Positions 1-8,472 of a DNA stretch of 64,000 bases are shown piece by piece. Made by a program: the position numbers and the translations under genes. Within the stretch, counting starts at the first letter, position 1. Every line of letters starts with the position of its first letter. Source of the DNA: Litoreibacter meonggei (GTDB lineage: Bacteria > Pseudomonadota > Alphaproteobacteria > Rhodobacterales > Rhodobacteraceae); contig NZ_RCCE01000002.1 in assembly GCF_003663885.1 (NCBI RefSeq), forward strand, positions 1-64,000, given 5' to 3'. The notes beneath the pieces are model-generated. The model saw nothing but the letters and a program-made list of their open reading frames with translations. It was not told where the DNA came from and did no database searches.

Positions 1-126
1 TTGCCAGCGGCGCTGATCGCCATCGTGCTGAACCTGATCCTGCCGGAAGAGCTGTCCGGCGAGGCCACCGAAGAGGTGTCCGGCGGCATGGCAGGCCATG
101 GCGAAGGCTCATTGCCGAAGAGCTAG
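1..126 (+). CDS. C-terminal end of a nucleobase permease (NCS2-like), truncated by window edge
   Basis: An open frame enters from the left edge and stops at the TAG ending at 126, giving the last 41 residues of a protein. The segment begins with a hydrophobic stretch (ALIAIVLNLILPEE) and ends in a short Gly/Glu-rich hydrophilic tail. This is how uracil/xanthine permeases of the NCS2 family commonly finish, with the last membrane helix followed by LNL(I/L)LP. Only the tail is visible, so the family call is an inference from that pattern and other polytopic transporters are possible. A strong hairpin terminator follows directly. Confidence 0.5.
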   Translation: MPAALIAIVLNLILPEELSGEATEEVSGGMAGHGEGSLPKS

Positions 127-146
127 GCTTACCAAATGAACTTATG

Positions 147-179
147 AAAAGGCCCCATTGGAAACAGCGGGGCCTTTTT
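147..179 (+). terminator. Rho-independent terminator after the permease gene
   Basis: AAAAGGCCCC at 147-156 pairs with GGGGCCTTTT at 169-178 around a 12-base loop, and the 3' arm runs into five T residues. It lies 20 bases after the permease stop and about 65 bases before the next start. Confidence 0.85.
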
Positions 180-244
180 GCTGCCTGCCCTCTTGGAGCA
201 GCGCACGCTTCGCGCTAAGGCTGTGCGCAACAAAGCGAGGCAAT

Positions 245-1606
245 ATGATGAGCACCCTGACCTGTTTCAAAAGCTACGATGTGCGTGGCCGCTTGGGCGA
301 CGAGCTGAACGAAGACATCTGCTACGGCATCGGGCGGGGCTTTGCGCGCGCCATTGAGCCGAAAACTGTGGTGATCGGATATGACATCCGCCCGACCTCT
401 CAAGCGCTTGCTGGGCAATTGGCTGAGGGGCTTCGCGACGAAGGTGTTGACGTAATCGACATTGGTTTGTGCGGCACCGAGGAGGTTTATTTTGCCACGT
501 CTCACTATGAAGCCGGTGGCGGGTTGATGGTCACCGCATCGCATAACCCCATCGACTATAACGGCATCAAGATGGTGCGCGCGGGCTCGCGCCCGATCTC
601 CTCGGCAGATGGTTTGGGCGAGATACAAGCCTTGGTGGAAGCGGGCGACTTTGGCCCCACCAAAACCCGCGGCTCGTTGGAGCAACAAAATCCGCGGGAC
701 GCCTATGCCGACCGCGTGGTGGGGTTTGCGGACGTCTCGACATGGCGGCCGATGAAAGTCGTGGTCAATGCGGGCAACGGCGTGGCTGGCCCCGCCTTTG
801 ACGTCATCGCAGGCAAGCTGGGCGCACCTGTTGACTTTGTGCGCCAACATCTCACACCGGACAGCACATTCCCCAATGGCATTCCGAACCCCCTGCTCGA
901 AGAAAACCGCGCGCAGACCGCCGAACTGGTGTTGTCGAAGGGCGCGGATTTGGGCGTGGCTTGGGACGGCGATTTCGACCGCTGCTTCTTCTTTGATGAA
1001 ACTGGGGCCTTTATCGACGGCGAGTATGTCGTGGGGCTGCTGGCGGGTGCGTTCCTTGGCAAACATGCGGGCGCGAAGATCATCCACGACCCGCGCGTCA
1101 TCTGGGCGCTGCTTGATCTGATGGAAGCTGGTGGCGGCGAAGCCGTGGTGTCGCAGTCGGGGCATAGCCACATCAAAGCGACAATGCGCGAGGTGGATGC
1201 GGTCTATGGCGGCGAGATGTCGGCGCACCACTACTTCCGCGACTTCATGTATTGCGACAGCGGGATGATTCCGTGGATATTGCTGATCGAGCATATGAGC
1301 GCGTCCGGCAAGAAACTGTCCGAACTTGTCGCCGACATGCAGGCGCGGTTCCCGTCCTCGGGGGAGATCAACTTCAAGCTGGCCGACAAACAGCCCGCGA
1401 TTGACGCGTTCGAGGCGACATATCTGCCGGATGCCAAGGGCGTGGACCGTCTGGACGGGCTGTCACTGGATTACGGGGATTGGCGGGTGAACCTGCGCCA
1501 GTCCAATACCGAACCGGTGTTGCGCCTGAATGTCGAGGCGCGCGGCGACCGTGCGCTGCTGGCGGCGAAAGTGGCCGAGATCAGCAAGCTGATCACCGAG
1601 GCTTGA
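245..1606 (+). CDS. Phosphomannomutase/phosphoglucomutase
   Basis: Alpha-D-phosphohexomutase superfamily enzyme interconverting hexose 1- and 6-phosphates (mannose and/or glucose) for surface polysaccharide and nucleotide-sugar synthesis in the cytosol. The four family signatures are present in order: the phosphoserine loop TASHNP (Ser99), the Mg2+ loop DGDFDRC, the sugar-binding loop GGEMSAHHYF, and the phosphate-binding loop RQSNTEPVLRL near the C-terminus. Length (453 aa) is typical. I start at ATG 245 (ATG 248 is equally possible) because a GCGAGG ribosome site lies just upstream. An in-frame start at 158 would fall inside the terminator stem and add an unrelated peptide. The sugar-binding loop resembles PMM/PGM (AlgC/ManB) rather than GlmM, but mannose versus glucose preference cannot be read from sequence alone. 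Confidence 0.92.
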   Translation: MMSTLTCFKSYDVRGRLGDELNEDICYGIGRGFARAIEPKTVVIGYDIRPTSQALAGQLAEGLRDEGVDVIDIGLCGTEEVYFATSHYEAGGGLMVTASHNPIDYNGIKMVRAGSRPISSADGLGEIQALVEAGDFGPTKTRGSLEQQNPRDAYADRVVGFADVSTWRPMKVVVNAGNGVAGPAFDVIAGKLGAPVDFVRQHLTPDSTFPNGIPNPLLEENRAQTAELVLSKGADLGVAWDGDFDRCFFFDETGAFIDGEYVVGLLAGAFLGKHAGAKIIHDPRVIWALLDLMEAGGGEAVVSQSGHSHIKATMREVDAVYGGEMSAHHYFRDFMYCDSGMIPWILLIEHMSASGKKLSELVADMQARFPSSGEINFKLADKQPAIDAFEATYLPDAKGVDRLDGLSLDYGDWRVNLRQSNTEPVLRLNVEARGDRALLAAKVAEISKLITEA

Positions 1607-1623
1607 ACCACCCTGCAGATACA

Positions 1624-1658
1624 AAACGGGCGGTGTGCACCTATGCCACCGCCCGTTT
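1624..1658. terminator. Bidirectional terminator between convergent genes
   Basis: AAACGGGCGGT near 1624-1634 pairs with ACCGCCCGTTT ending at 1658, followed by C-T residues on the plus strand and preceded by A residues that become U on the minus strand. It separates the phosphohexomutase gene from the convergent L,D-transpeptidase gene. Confidence 0.8.
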
Positions 1659-1662
1659 CTAG

Positions 1663-2256
1663 TCAGATCACGCGGACTTGCGTGCCGACAGGGCACAGCT
1701 CGAAAAGCTGTGCGATCTGTTCATTATATAGGCCGATGCAACCGGAAGACGAGCGACGCCCGATCTTGCGTGTGTCATGGGTGCCGTGGATCAGATAGGC
1801 AGGCCAGCTCAGATACATCGCGTGGGTGCCAAGCGGGTTGCCGGGACCGGGTGGCATGTAAGACAGGTCCGGATTTTCAGCGATCATGTTGGCTGTTGGT
1901 GTCCAGTCAGGCCCGACCCGCTTGCGCACGATCTTGGTATAACCGCGCTTGGTCAGGTCCTCGCGACGCGGCACCGAGGTCGCGAAAACGCGGTAATCGG
2001 AACCGTCGGAATTCCAGTAATGCAGCGCGCGCGACGTGGTGTCGGCCACGACTGTGGCGACGCCCAAAGTGTCAAAGTGATCTTGCCATTGCTGGTATTG
2101 GAAGCTCGACGCGTTGCGGCGCACGCCTTGTGGCGTTTGCGGCGCATCTACTTCATCCAGCGGAGCTTCAATGCTTTGCGCGCGCAACAGCGCTGGCGCG
2201 ACCAGCGCGGCACTCGCAGTCGCGAGGAACAGGCGGCGGTTTGGTGTGGTGCTCAT
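1663..2256 (-). CDS. L,D-transpeptidase (YkuD family), exported
   Basis: Cell-wall enzyme expected to form 3-3 peptidoglycan crosslinks or attach proteins to peptidoglycan in the periplasm. The N-terminus has twin arginines (RR at residues 7-8) followed by a hydrophobic segment and an ALLRAQS cleavage region, so a Tat-type signal is likely. The C-terminal half has the YkuD catalytic pattern: HGTHD, then SSSGCIGL with the nucleophilic cysteine, then NEQIAQL. The start at 2256 is chosen because a GGAGGG ribosome site lies directly upstream and the signal peptide begins there; a longer frame would add 40 residues with no homologous look. The gene stands alone, convergent with the phosphohexomutase gene and downstream of gap. 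Confidence 0.88.
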   Translation of the reverse strand: MSTTPNRRLFLATASAALVAPALLRAQSIEAPLDEVDAPQTPQGVRRNASSFQYQQWQDHFDTLGVATVVADTTSRALHYWNSDGSDYRVFATSVPRREDLTKRGYTKIVRKRVGPDWTPTANMIAENPDLSYMPPGPGNPLGTHAMYLSWPAYLIHGTHDTRKIGRRSSSGCIGLYNEQIAQLFELCPVGTQVRVI

Positions 2257-2321
2257 AGGTTTACCCTCCGGCTCTCGTTGATTTACGAGAAGGGCTAACA
2301 CTTCATCAGAGCGGCCTAAAC

Positions 2322-3308
2322 TCACATCTTCGTCATGCGGCTGGCTAAATCGATCATGCGGTTGGAAAAGCCCCACTCGTTGTCATACCAGCCGAACACC
2401 CGCGCCATGCCTCCGGACTGGGTGACATGCGTTTCCGGCAGTGCCATCACGATACTTTCAGGCCGTGCGCGCAGGTCGGAGGACACCAGCGGCTCGTCCG
2501 TGGTCCCGATGATTGTTCCCTTTGCGGCGATCAGGACATCATTTATTTTCTGTTCCGTGAAAGGCATTTGCGCCTGAAGGCTCATGTCGATTGCCGACAC
2601 CGAGGCCGTCGGCACCCGCACCGAGGTCGCGAATATCCGCCCCGCCAGATCGGGCAAAACCAGATCGGTGAGCTTTCCTGCGGAGGTCGTGGTCGGCACC
2701 ATCGACAGCGCGGCGGCGCGCGAGCGCACCAGATCGCCACGCGGGGCGTCGACCGTAGGCTGCGACCCCGTGTAGCAGTGGATCGTCGTCATATGGGCGG
2801 TGACCAGCCCGAAGGCGTCGTCGATCACCCGCGCCAACGGGGCCAGCGCATTGGTGGTACAGGACGCGCAGGAGATGATGGGTTGATCTGCCAAAGCGTC
2901 GTCGTTGGCCCCCAAAACCACCGTTTGATCTGCGGTCGGGCACGGGCCGGAGATCAGCACCCGCCCCGCGCCTGCGCGCAGACCGCGCTCGGCAAATTCG
3001 CGGGTAGAAGACTTGCCGGTGCATTCGAGCACCAAATCGACCCCGCTCAGGTCGATTTCGGACAGGTCAGGATTACCGGTCAAAGGGTAGCGCACCCCGT
3101 TGATCGTCAGGGAATGCTCGTCATAACTGACGTCACCCGGATACGGGCCGAAGACGCTGTCATGCTTCAGCAGATAGGCACACAGCTCCGGCCGCGCGAT
3201 GTCGTTGAGGGCCGCAATCTCGAACCCATCGCCCGCAGGCGTCGTGGTTAGCAAACGCAAGATGGAGCGCCCGATACGCCCTAGTCCGTTGATGGCAATC
3301 CGCGCCAT
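2322..3308 (-). CDS. gap: Glyceraldehyde-3-phosphate dehydrogenase, type I (divergent)
   Basis: NAD(P)-dependent oxidation of glyceraldehyde 3-phosphate to 1,3-bisphosphoglycerate, cytosolic. The Rossmann start AINGLGRIGRS is at residues 4-14, the catalytic cysteine is Cys150 in SCASCTTN, the partner is His177 in TTIHCYT, and the C-terminal WYDNEWGFSNRM motif is intact. Length 328 aa fits. Around the active site it departs from the usual GAPDH: SCASCTTNALAP replaces SNASCTTNCLAP, and the segment before the nucleotide pocket reads VLISGPCPTADQ. It may therefore be a second paralogue, or an enzyme with a related substrate such as erythrose 4-phosphate. No glycolytic neighbour genes are present. 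Confidence 0.88.
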   Translation of the reverse strand: MARIAINGLGRIGRSILRLLTTTPAGDGFEIAALNDIARPELCAYLLKHDSVFGPYPGDVSYDEHSLTINGVRYPLTGNPDLSEIDLSGVDLVLECTGKSSTREFAERGLRAGAGRVLISGPCPTADQTVVLGANDDALADQPIISCASCTTNALAPLARVIDDAFGLVTAHMTTIHCYTGSQPTVDAPRGDLVRSRAAALSMVPTTTSAGKLTDLVLPDLAGRIFATSVRVPTASVSAIDMSLQAQMPFTEQKINDVLIAAKGTIIGTTDEPLVSSDLRARPESIVMALPETHVTQSGGMARVFGWYDNEWGFSNRMIDLASRMTKM

Positions 3309-3406
3309 GAGCCTGCCCCTTCCGTATCGTGATCCATTGTGGGTTGCCCGACACTAGGCCGTTACAATTTCCAAATGAAACCCCAAAAGCGGCAAAAGAT
3401 GACTGG

Positions 3407-4132
3407 TCAGCCCGCGTCGCGGCTTTGAGCGACAAGTTCCTGCATTTGCTCCAGCTCAATTGCACCCGGAACAAGTTGATCGCCGAAAATGAAGGCAGGC
3501 GTACCGTTCAGATCCAGAGCGCGCGTCAGCTGCATACTGGTCTGGATGTGGGCCACAACTTCCGGCGCGTCCATGTCACGCTTGAGTTGCGCGACATCCA
3601 TGCCAAGTTCGCCCGCAATGCGTTCAACGCTGGCCTCATTGGCGCGGCCTTCGTTTTCCATCAACGCGTTGTGGAATTCCATGTATTTACCCTGCGCGCG
3701 CGATGCCAAGGCTGCACGCGCGGCGTAAACGCTTTCTTCGCCAAGGATCGGCCATTCCCTCATGACCACTCGGATGTTGCTGTCACTTTCTATCAGCGCA
3801 TGAACATCGTCGAACACCCGACGGCAATATCCGCAATTGTAGTCAAAAAACTCAACCACAGTTACGTCGCCATCAGGATTTCCCAGCACAGGCGCGTTGG
3901 GGTCTTGTTCCAACGCGGCACGGTTGCTCGTTAGCACGGCCTGGGCTTGATCTGCATCGGCTTGCTCTTTTCGAGCCTGCAAGGTCTGGAGCGCCTCCAT
4001 CACAATCTTGGGGTTGTCACGGATGGTCTGTATCACCAGTTCCTGTATCTGCTCACGGCTCAAATCCTCGGCTGAAACGGAGGTCGCGGCGAGGCACACT
4101 GCAAGGGCGGTCGAGGTGGCAAAACGGATCAT
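3407..4132 (-). CDS. DsbA-family thiol:disulfide oxidoreductase, periplasmic
   Basis: Secreted thioredoxin-fold protein. The N-terminal signal peptide (residues 1-21, ending VSA) is followed by a helical region rich in Glu and Gln. The oxidoreductase domain has the redox pair CGYC at 100-103 after VVEFFDYN, and the cis-proline loop NGTPAF near the C-terminus. The layout matches the Com1/DsbA-like group (BdbD, DsbG relatives). The start at 4132 is supported by AAGGAG upstream and the signal peptide. It is divergent from a DsbD/ScsB-like membrane reductase 143 bases away, its plausible electron partner, and close to the cytochrome c maturation genes. Oxidase versus reductase/isomerase role cannot be decided from sequence. 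Confidence 0.9.
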   Translation of the reverse strand: MIRFATSTALAVCLAATSVSAEDLSREQIQELVIQTIRDNPKIVMEALQTLQARKEQADADQAQAVLTSNRAALEQDPNAPVLGNPDGDVTVVEFFDYNCGYCRRVFDDVHALIESDSNIRVVMREWPILGEESVYAARAALASRAQGKYMEFHNALMENEGRANEASVERIAGELGMDVAQLKRDMDAPEVVAHIQTSMQLTRALDLNGTPAFIFGDQLVPGAIELEQMQELVAQSRDAG

Positions 4133-4275
4133 TGGGCAAGCTCCTTGGCAGCCGGAAAAGGTGACAAGACCGTGAGGTCCCGTGAGCCGATTGTCAAACA
4201 CATGCCAATCACGAGGCAGTGAAACGCGGGCGAAACTTCTTGCCTTTGCCGCGCCATCAGGGGACCAACATATCC

Positions 4276-6318
4276 ATGAGAATATTCGCCTCCCTAATCG
4301 TGATCTGGCTGTCGGCAGCCCTGTCCCCCGCCTTAGCTGCGACGTCGATCGCCTACCAAAGCGAGCGGATGACCGCGCGGCTGATTACCGCCGAAAACGC
4401 CGTCACGCCAAGTGCGGGCACGGTGTCCGCAGCGTTGCAGATTGAGCTTGCGGAGGGATGGAAAACCTACTGGGAAGCACCGGGTGCTGTGGGCTACCCG
4501 CCCGATCTGGATTGGAGCGGCTCGGCCAATGTGGCAGGTAGTGAGCTGCTCTACCCCGCGCCCACACGGTTCGAGGCGTTTGACATCGAGAATTACGGGT
4601 ACGCCAAAGAGGTGACCTTCCCAATACAGTTGATGCTGGAAGAGGTTGGCAGCACGGTCGTGATGAACGTGTCGGTAAATGTTCTGGTGTGCGCCGAGCT
4701 TTGTATTCCCGAGATGTTCGATTTGTCAGTGACACTTTTGCGCGGCGAGGGTGGAATCGACGCCACATCTGCCGCAACGATTGCGGCGGCGGCGGCGAAA
4801 GTCCCCACGCCTTTGGAAGACGCGAGCATGCGCAACGCGCGGTTCTGGTTGTCAGCTGACAATTCCGAATTGCAAGTCGCAGTCGACAGCAGCAACGCGT
4901 TTGGGAACCAGCTTCAGATTTTTGCCAATATGGGATCAGATGCATCCTTTGGTGCGCCCGAATTCACACTGTCCGGTGATCGCAAAACACTCGTCGCTAC
5001 CCTCCCCGTCCTATCCATGCCACCCAAGTTCGAGCCGTTCGAGGTCACACTGACAGATGGTGACCGCGCCGCCAGCTTCATAGCAGACACCCCAAGCGCC
5101 TCGTCACTTATCAAAGGGGGGGCGGCCAGCGTGTGGTCTATCGCTTTGATAGCTCTTTTAGGTGGGCTGATCCTTAATATCATGCCTTGCGTACTACCTG
5201 TGTTGACGATCAAATTCGCCTCCGCCCTGAAATCCAGCGACCAAACTGCCGCGCGCATCCGTGCGGGCTTCATCGTTTCTGCGCTTGGGATTTTGGCGTT
5301 TATGTGGGCGCTTGCCGCGGTCTTGCTGACCATTCGTGCGGGTGGCGGGCAAATCGGCTGGGGTGTGCAGTTCCAGAACCCCGTGTTCCTTGGGCTTATG
5401 ATTACCCTGATCACAGCATTTGCCGCCAACATGGCAGGCATGTTCGAGATCACGTTACCCCAACGCCTGAACACCTCCATGGCGCGTATGGAGCACGGGT
5501 CCGGATTGTTGGGAGATTTCGCCACCGGTGCTTTCGCCGCCGTTCTGGCGACCCCCTGCTCTGCTCCGTTTCTTGGCACCGCCGTGACCTTTGCGCTCGC
5601 TGGTAGCGGGTTTGAGGCAATGGTGATTTTTACAGCACTCGGGCTTGGACTGGCATCACCCTATCTTGCCGTCGCACTGCGCCCGTCGCTTGTGCAGGCC
5701 TTGCCAAAGCCCGGGCCATGGATGGTGCGGGTCAAGTGGGTCATGGCGGCGTTGCTGGCGCTGACAGCGCTCTGGCTTGCTTCGGTGCTGGCACAGGTCG
5801 CCGGATGGCGGGTGGTGCTAGTGCTGGTGGCTTTGTTGGGCGCGGCGTTGGCGGCGATGATGCTACCGCGCGAAAGACGACTGGGCAGCTTGGCCCCCGC
5901 AGCGTTGCTATTTGCGGCTGTAATGGTTCCGGTCGTGCTACGCCCTGCCCCGCAAGCACTTGAGCAAAGCGCTGATTGGGCCACATTTGACGAGGCGGCA
6001 ATCGCAACAAGCGTCAGCAATGGCGAGGTCGTCTTCGTCGACATCACGGCCTCATGGTGCCTGACCTGCAAGGCAAACAAGGCCCGCGTTCTGGACCGCG
6101 ATCCCGTGGCGGGCATGTTGGTAAATGATGGTGTTACAGCGATGCGGGGGGACTGGACACAGCCCAACCCCGTCATTCTCGACTACCTGAAAGCAAATGG
6201 CCGCTTCGGTATCCCGTTCAACAAAGTCTATGGACCAGGCGCGCCGCAAGGTATCGCCCTGCCGGAGTTCTTGACCAAAGACGCGGTATTAGATGCCTTG
6301 GAGGCCGCCCGACTTTAG
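4276..6318 (+). CDS. DsbD/ScsB-like transmembrane thiol-disulfide reductase
   Basis: Carries reducing equivalents from cytoplasmic thioredoxin across the inner membrane to periplasmic thiol proteins. The order is: signal peptide (to about residue 22), an N-terminal periplasmic beta-rich DsbD-alpha-like domain (about 25-280), a block of eight or so hydrophobic helices with conserved Cys-Pro motifs (MPCVLPVL and ATPCSAPF), and a C-terminal thioredoxin-like domain with SWCLTCK. All three modules of DsbD are present. The large N-terminal domain and overall length (680 aa) resemble ScsB/ADsbD more than E. coli DsbD. I start at 4276 where the signal peptide begins; 4219 is an alternative. Its stop overlaps the convergent ccmI stop by four bases. 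Likely partners are the adjacent DsbA-like protein and CcmG. Confidence 0.9.
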   Translation: MRIFASLIVIWLSAALSPALAATSIAYQSERMTARLITAENAVTPSAGTVSAALQIELAEGWKTYWEAPGAVGYPPDLDWSGSANVAGSELLYPAPTRFEAFDIENYGYAKEVTFPIQLMLEEVGSTVVMNVSVNVLVCAELCIPEMFDLSVTLLRGEGGIDATSAATIAAAAAKVPTPLEDASMRNARFWLSADNSELQVAVDSSNAFGNQLQIFANMGSDASFGAPEFTLSGDRKTLVATLPVLSMPPKFEPFEVTLTDGDRAASFIADTPSASSLIKGGAASVWSIALIALLGGLILNIMPCVLPVLTIKFASALKSSDQTAARIRAGFIVSALGILAFMWALAAVLLTIRAGGGQIGWGVQFQNPVFLGLMITLITAFAANMAGMFEITLPQRLNTSMARMEHGSGLLGDFATGAFAAVLATPCSAPFLGTAVTFALAGSGFEAMVIFTALGLGLASPYLAVALRPSLVQALPKPGPWMVRVKWVMAALLALTALWLASVLAQVAGWRVVLVLVALLGAALAAMMLPRERRLGSLAPAALLFAAVMVPVVLRPAPQALEQSADWATFDEAAIATSVSNGEVVFVDITASWCLTCKANKARVLDRDPVAGMLVNDGVTAMRGDWTQPNPVILDYLKANGRFGIPFNKVYGPGAPQGIALPEFLTKDAVLDALEAARL

Positions 6319-7466
6319 TTGCCGAGCGCGGCCAGACCTTGCTCTACAGTGACCCGGCGCGGATCATCTTTCGGCAATTTATCGGTGAGAGCCTTGGCGC
6401 TTTCATAGGCGGCACGGGCGTTGTCATCTTCACCCAACACACCATAAGCGCGGGCCAGTTGTAGCCATCCTTGCAGGTTATCAGGCTCGTCCTTCATCCG
6501 CTCTGCAAGGTTACCAACCATGGTGCGCACGAACTCCTGACGATCTTCGGCAGACATCTCCGATGCAGCATCGACGTCAGCCGCCGACGGGCCGCGCGGT
6601 GCGTCAGGGAAGTCCGGCAGCGTAGCAGGTTCCAGCCCCAGCAAGTCGCCCAGACGATTGATTTCGCGCAGGTAGAACGGCATCCACGCCGCCGAAGTGG
6701 TTTCCAGCGCCAAACGGTCCAGAAGCGATTGGCGCGCCTGCTCGGTCTGTCCGGCCTGCCCCATAGCGACCGCGTTATAATAGGTGCCCGCAGGGTTCAG
6801 CGGATCCAGGGCGATTGAGCGTGCGATTGCCTCCTCGGCAGTTTTGGTGACCGTTCCGTTCTCCGCAGAGATCAAGACTTCGGCGTATTGCGACCACGTG
6901 GCCGACGTCGCCCCGTCACGTTCCACAATGCGCGAATAGGCGTAGGCCGCATCACCGTAACGCCCCATATTGGCATAAGTTGATGCCAGTAATTCCCAAC
7001 CACGGGTCTCGCCGCCATCGGGTTCGCTTTCCAGCTTGGTGCGCAACTGCGTTGTCAGCTTGTCGAGGTTTTGCGCCTCGGTCTGCTCGGCAGCCCGCTC
7101 CGCAAACGGTATGGACGGGATCGTTGGCGCGCCAAGCTGCGTGTAAAGCGCCGCCCCTGCCAGTGGCGTAAGCAAGGCGCAGGAGATCAGCAATTTGCGC
7201 CCTGACAGGCCGCCGGAATCGACCGGACCGCGCCCTTTGTCGGCAGCGATCATCCGGCGTTTGATTTCCGTGCGGGCCGCCTCGGCTTCAGGCCCTGAGA
7301 TGATCCCGCGCTCCGCATCGCGATCCACTTCACCCAACTGGTCGCGGAAAATAGCAATCGCCCCGTCGGCACGATCCATAGCTCCCTCGTTGCGGCGCAA
7401 AAGCGGCCATAGCAATGCAAGCGTCGTCAGCAGCGCAAGTGCGGCTGCGGAAACCCAAAAGATCAT
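6315..7466 (-). CDS. ccmI: Cytochrome c biogenesis protein CcmI
   Basis: Inner-membrane apocytochrome c chaperone of the System I (Ccm) machinery, which binds the C-terminus of apocytochromes and delivers them to the CcmF/H haem lyase. The N-terminus has two hydrophobic helices separated by the typical cytoplasmic stretch (AIAIFRDQL...EIDRD-like, then EIKRRM). The C-terminal half has tetratricopeptide-like repeats (WELLASTYANMGRYGDAA, LQLARAYGVLGEDDNA) for peptide binding. The start at 7466 overlaps the ccmH stop by four bases (ATGA), showing translational coupling. Last gene of the ccmF-G-H-I operon here; 384 residues is usual for alphaproteobacterial CcmI. Confidence 0.93.
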   Translation of the reverse strand: MIFWVSAAALALLTTLALLWPLLRRNEGAMDRADGAIAIFRDQLGEVDRDAERGIISGPEAEAARTEIKRRMIAADKGRGPVDSGGLSGRKLLISCALLTPLAGAALYTQLGAPTIPSIPFAERAAEQTEAQNLDKLTTQLRTKLESEPDGGETRGWELLASTYANMGRYGDAAYAYSRIVERDGATSATWSQYAEVLISAENGTVTKTAEEAIARSIALDPLNPAGTYYNAVAMGQAGQTEQARQSLLDRLALETTSAAWMPFYLREINRLGDLLGLEPATLPDFPDAPRGPSAADVDAASEMSAEDRQEFVRTMVGNLAERMKDEPDNLQGWLQLARAYGVLGEDDNARAAYESAKALTDKLPKDDPRRVTVEQGLAALGN

Positions 7467-7930
7467 AGGGATTTGTCCTCTTCCATGAGCTTGGCCAATT
7501 CGGTTTCCTCGTCGGCGCTCAGGTGGGTGTCTTTGGTTGCGGGCCTGCGTGGACGACGCGACAGCGAGATCGCAACGGCGAGGCCCCCGATGAACAGGAT
7601 GGCGAACGGACCCAGCCACAGCGCATAGGTCGACGGCTTGAAGGGCGGCTTGAACAGGACAAAATCGCCGTACCGCAATACGAGGAAATCATAGATTTCC
7701 TGATCTGTATCGCCTGCCACAAGCCGCTCGCGGATCAACACCCGAAGGTCACGGGCCACGCCTGCATTGGAGCTGTCGATAGGTTCGTTCTGACACACCA
7801 CACAACGCACATTGGCCGAGATCGCACGGGCGCGTTCTTCCAATGCAGGGTCGGACAACACCTCGTCCGGTTCCACGGCGAAGGCAGGGTTGGCCAGCAA
7901 GGCAAGCGCAAGAAGGGCGGCGCGGATCAT
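7463..7930 (-). CDS. ccmH: Cytochrome c biogenesis protein CcmH
   Basis: Membrane-anchored thiol oxidoreductase of System I that reduces the CXXCH haem-binding site of apocytochrome c. It has a signal sequence (residues 1-18), the diagnostic motif RCVVCQNEPI (Cys43 and Cys46) followed by SNAGVARDLR, a periplasmic three-helix domain and one C-terminal membrane helix (YALWLGPFAILFIGGLAV), then a charged tail. At 155 residues it corresponds to the short CcmH/CcmL/NrfF form, with the TPR part encoded separately by ccmI. It overlaps ccmG and ccmI by four bases each. Confidence 0.95.
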   Translation of the reverse strand: MIRAALLALALLANPAFAVEPDEVLSDPALEERARAISANVRCVVCQNEPIDSSNAGVARDLRVLIRERLVAGDTDQEIYDFLVLRYGDFVLFKPPFKPSTYALWLGPFAILFIGGLAVAISLSRRPRRPATKDTHLSADEETELAKLMEEDKSL

Positions 7931-8469
7931 TTGCGCACCTCGTCCAAGGCTTCCATGAACCGTCTGAGACCATCGCCCACGACAGGCCCTGCGAACCGGT
8001 GCCGGATGATGCCGCCTGCGTCGATAATGAACGTCTCCGGCACGCCGGAGATGCCCAGATCAATGCCCGCCCGCCCCGCGTAGTCGGAGCCGAGAGCGGC
8101 GTAGGGATTGCCCAGTTCATCCAACCATTTGGCGGCGGCTTCGGGTTTGTCTTTGTAATTGATGCCGATGAGGGTCAGCCCCTCCTCCTGTCCCAAGCGG
8201 GTCAGATTGGGATGTTCGGCACGGCACGGCGCGCACCACGAGGCGAAGACGTTGAGCAGTTTGATGCCCTCCATCTTCGAGATAACGTCAGTGGTCAGGC
8301 CGGGACGGTCGACGCCCTCAATCGGGCCGAGGTCCAGTTGGGGCACGGGCTGCGAGATCAACACGGAAGGCAGTGCCGACGGGTCGCGACCACCGGACAG
8401 TCCCCAGATGGCAAAGCCGCCGATGATCAGGGCCACCAATAAAGGCAGCGCAAAGAGCAATCGTTTCAT
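7927..8469 (-). CDS. ccmG: Thiol:disulfide interchange protein CcmG (DsbE)
   Basis: Periplasmic, membrane-tethered thioredoxin-like protein that reduces CcmH and/or apocytochrome c. It has an N-terminal membrane anchor (residues 4-24), then a thioredoxin fold with NVFASWCAPCRAEHP (Cys79 and Cys82) and the GVPETF cis-Pro loop. The 180 residues and acidic active-site surroundings fit CcmG/DsbE. It lies three bases after ccmF and overlaps ccmH by four bases. The reductant is likely the DsbD/ScsB-like protein encoded at 4276-6318. Confidence 0.95.
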   Translation of the reverse strand: MKRLLFALPLLVALIIGGFAIWGLSGGRDPSALPSVLISQPVPQLDLGPIEGVDRPGLTTDVISKMEGIKLLNVFASWCAPCRAEHPNLTRLGQEEGLTLIGINYKDKPEAAAKWLDELGNPYAALGSDYAGRAGIDLGISGVPETFIIDAGGIIRHRFAGPVVGDGLRRFMEALDEVRK

Positions 8470-8472
8470 CAG

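Noticed and set aside
215-1294. A 359-codon frame on the opposite strand of the phosphohexomutase gene
   Set aside because: It lies fully antisense to a gene with four clear family motifs and has an Arg/His-rich composition typical of a shadow frame in GC-rich DNA.
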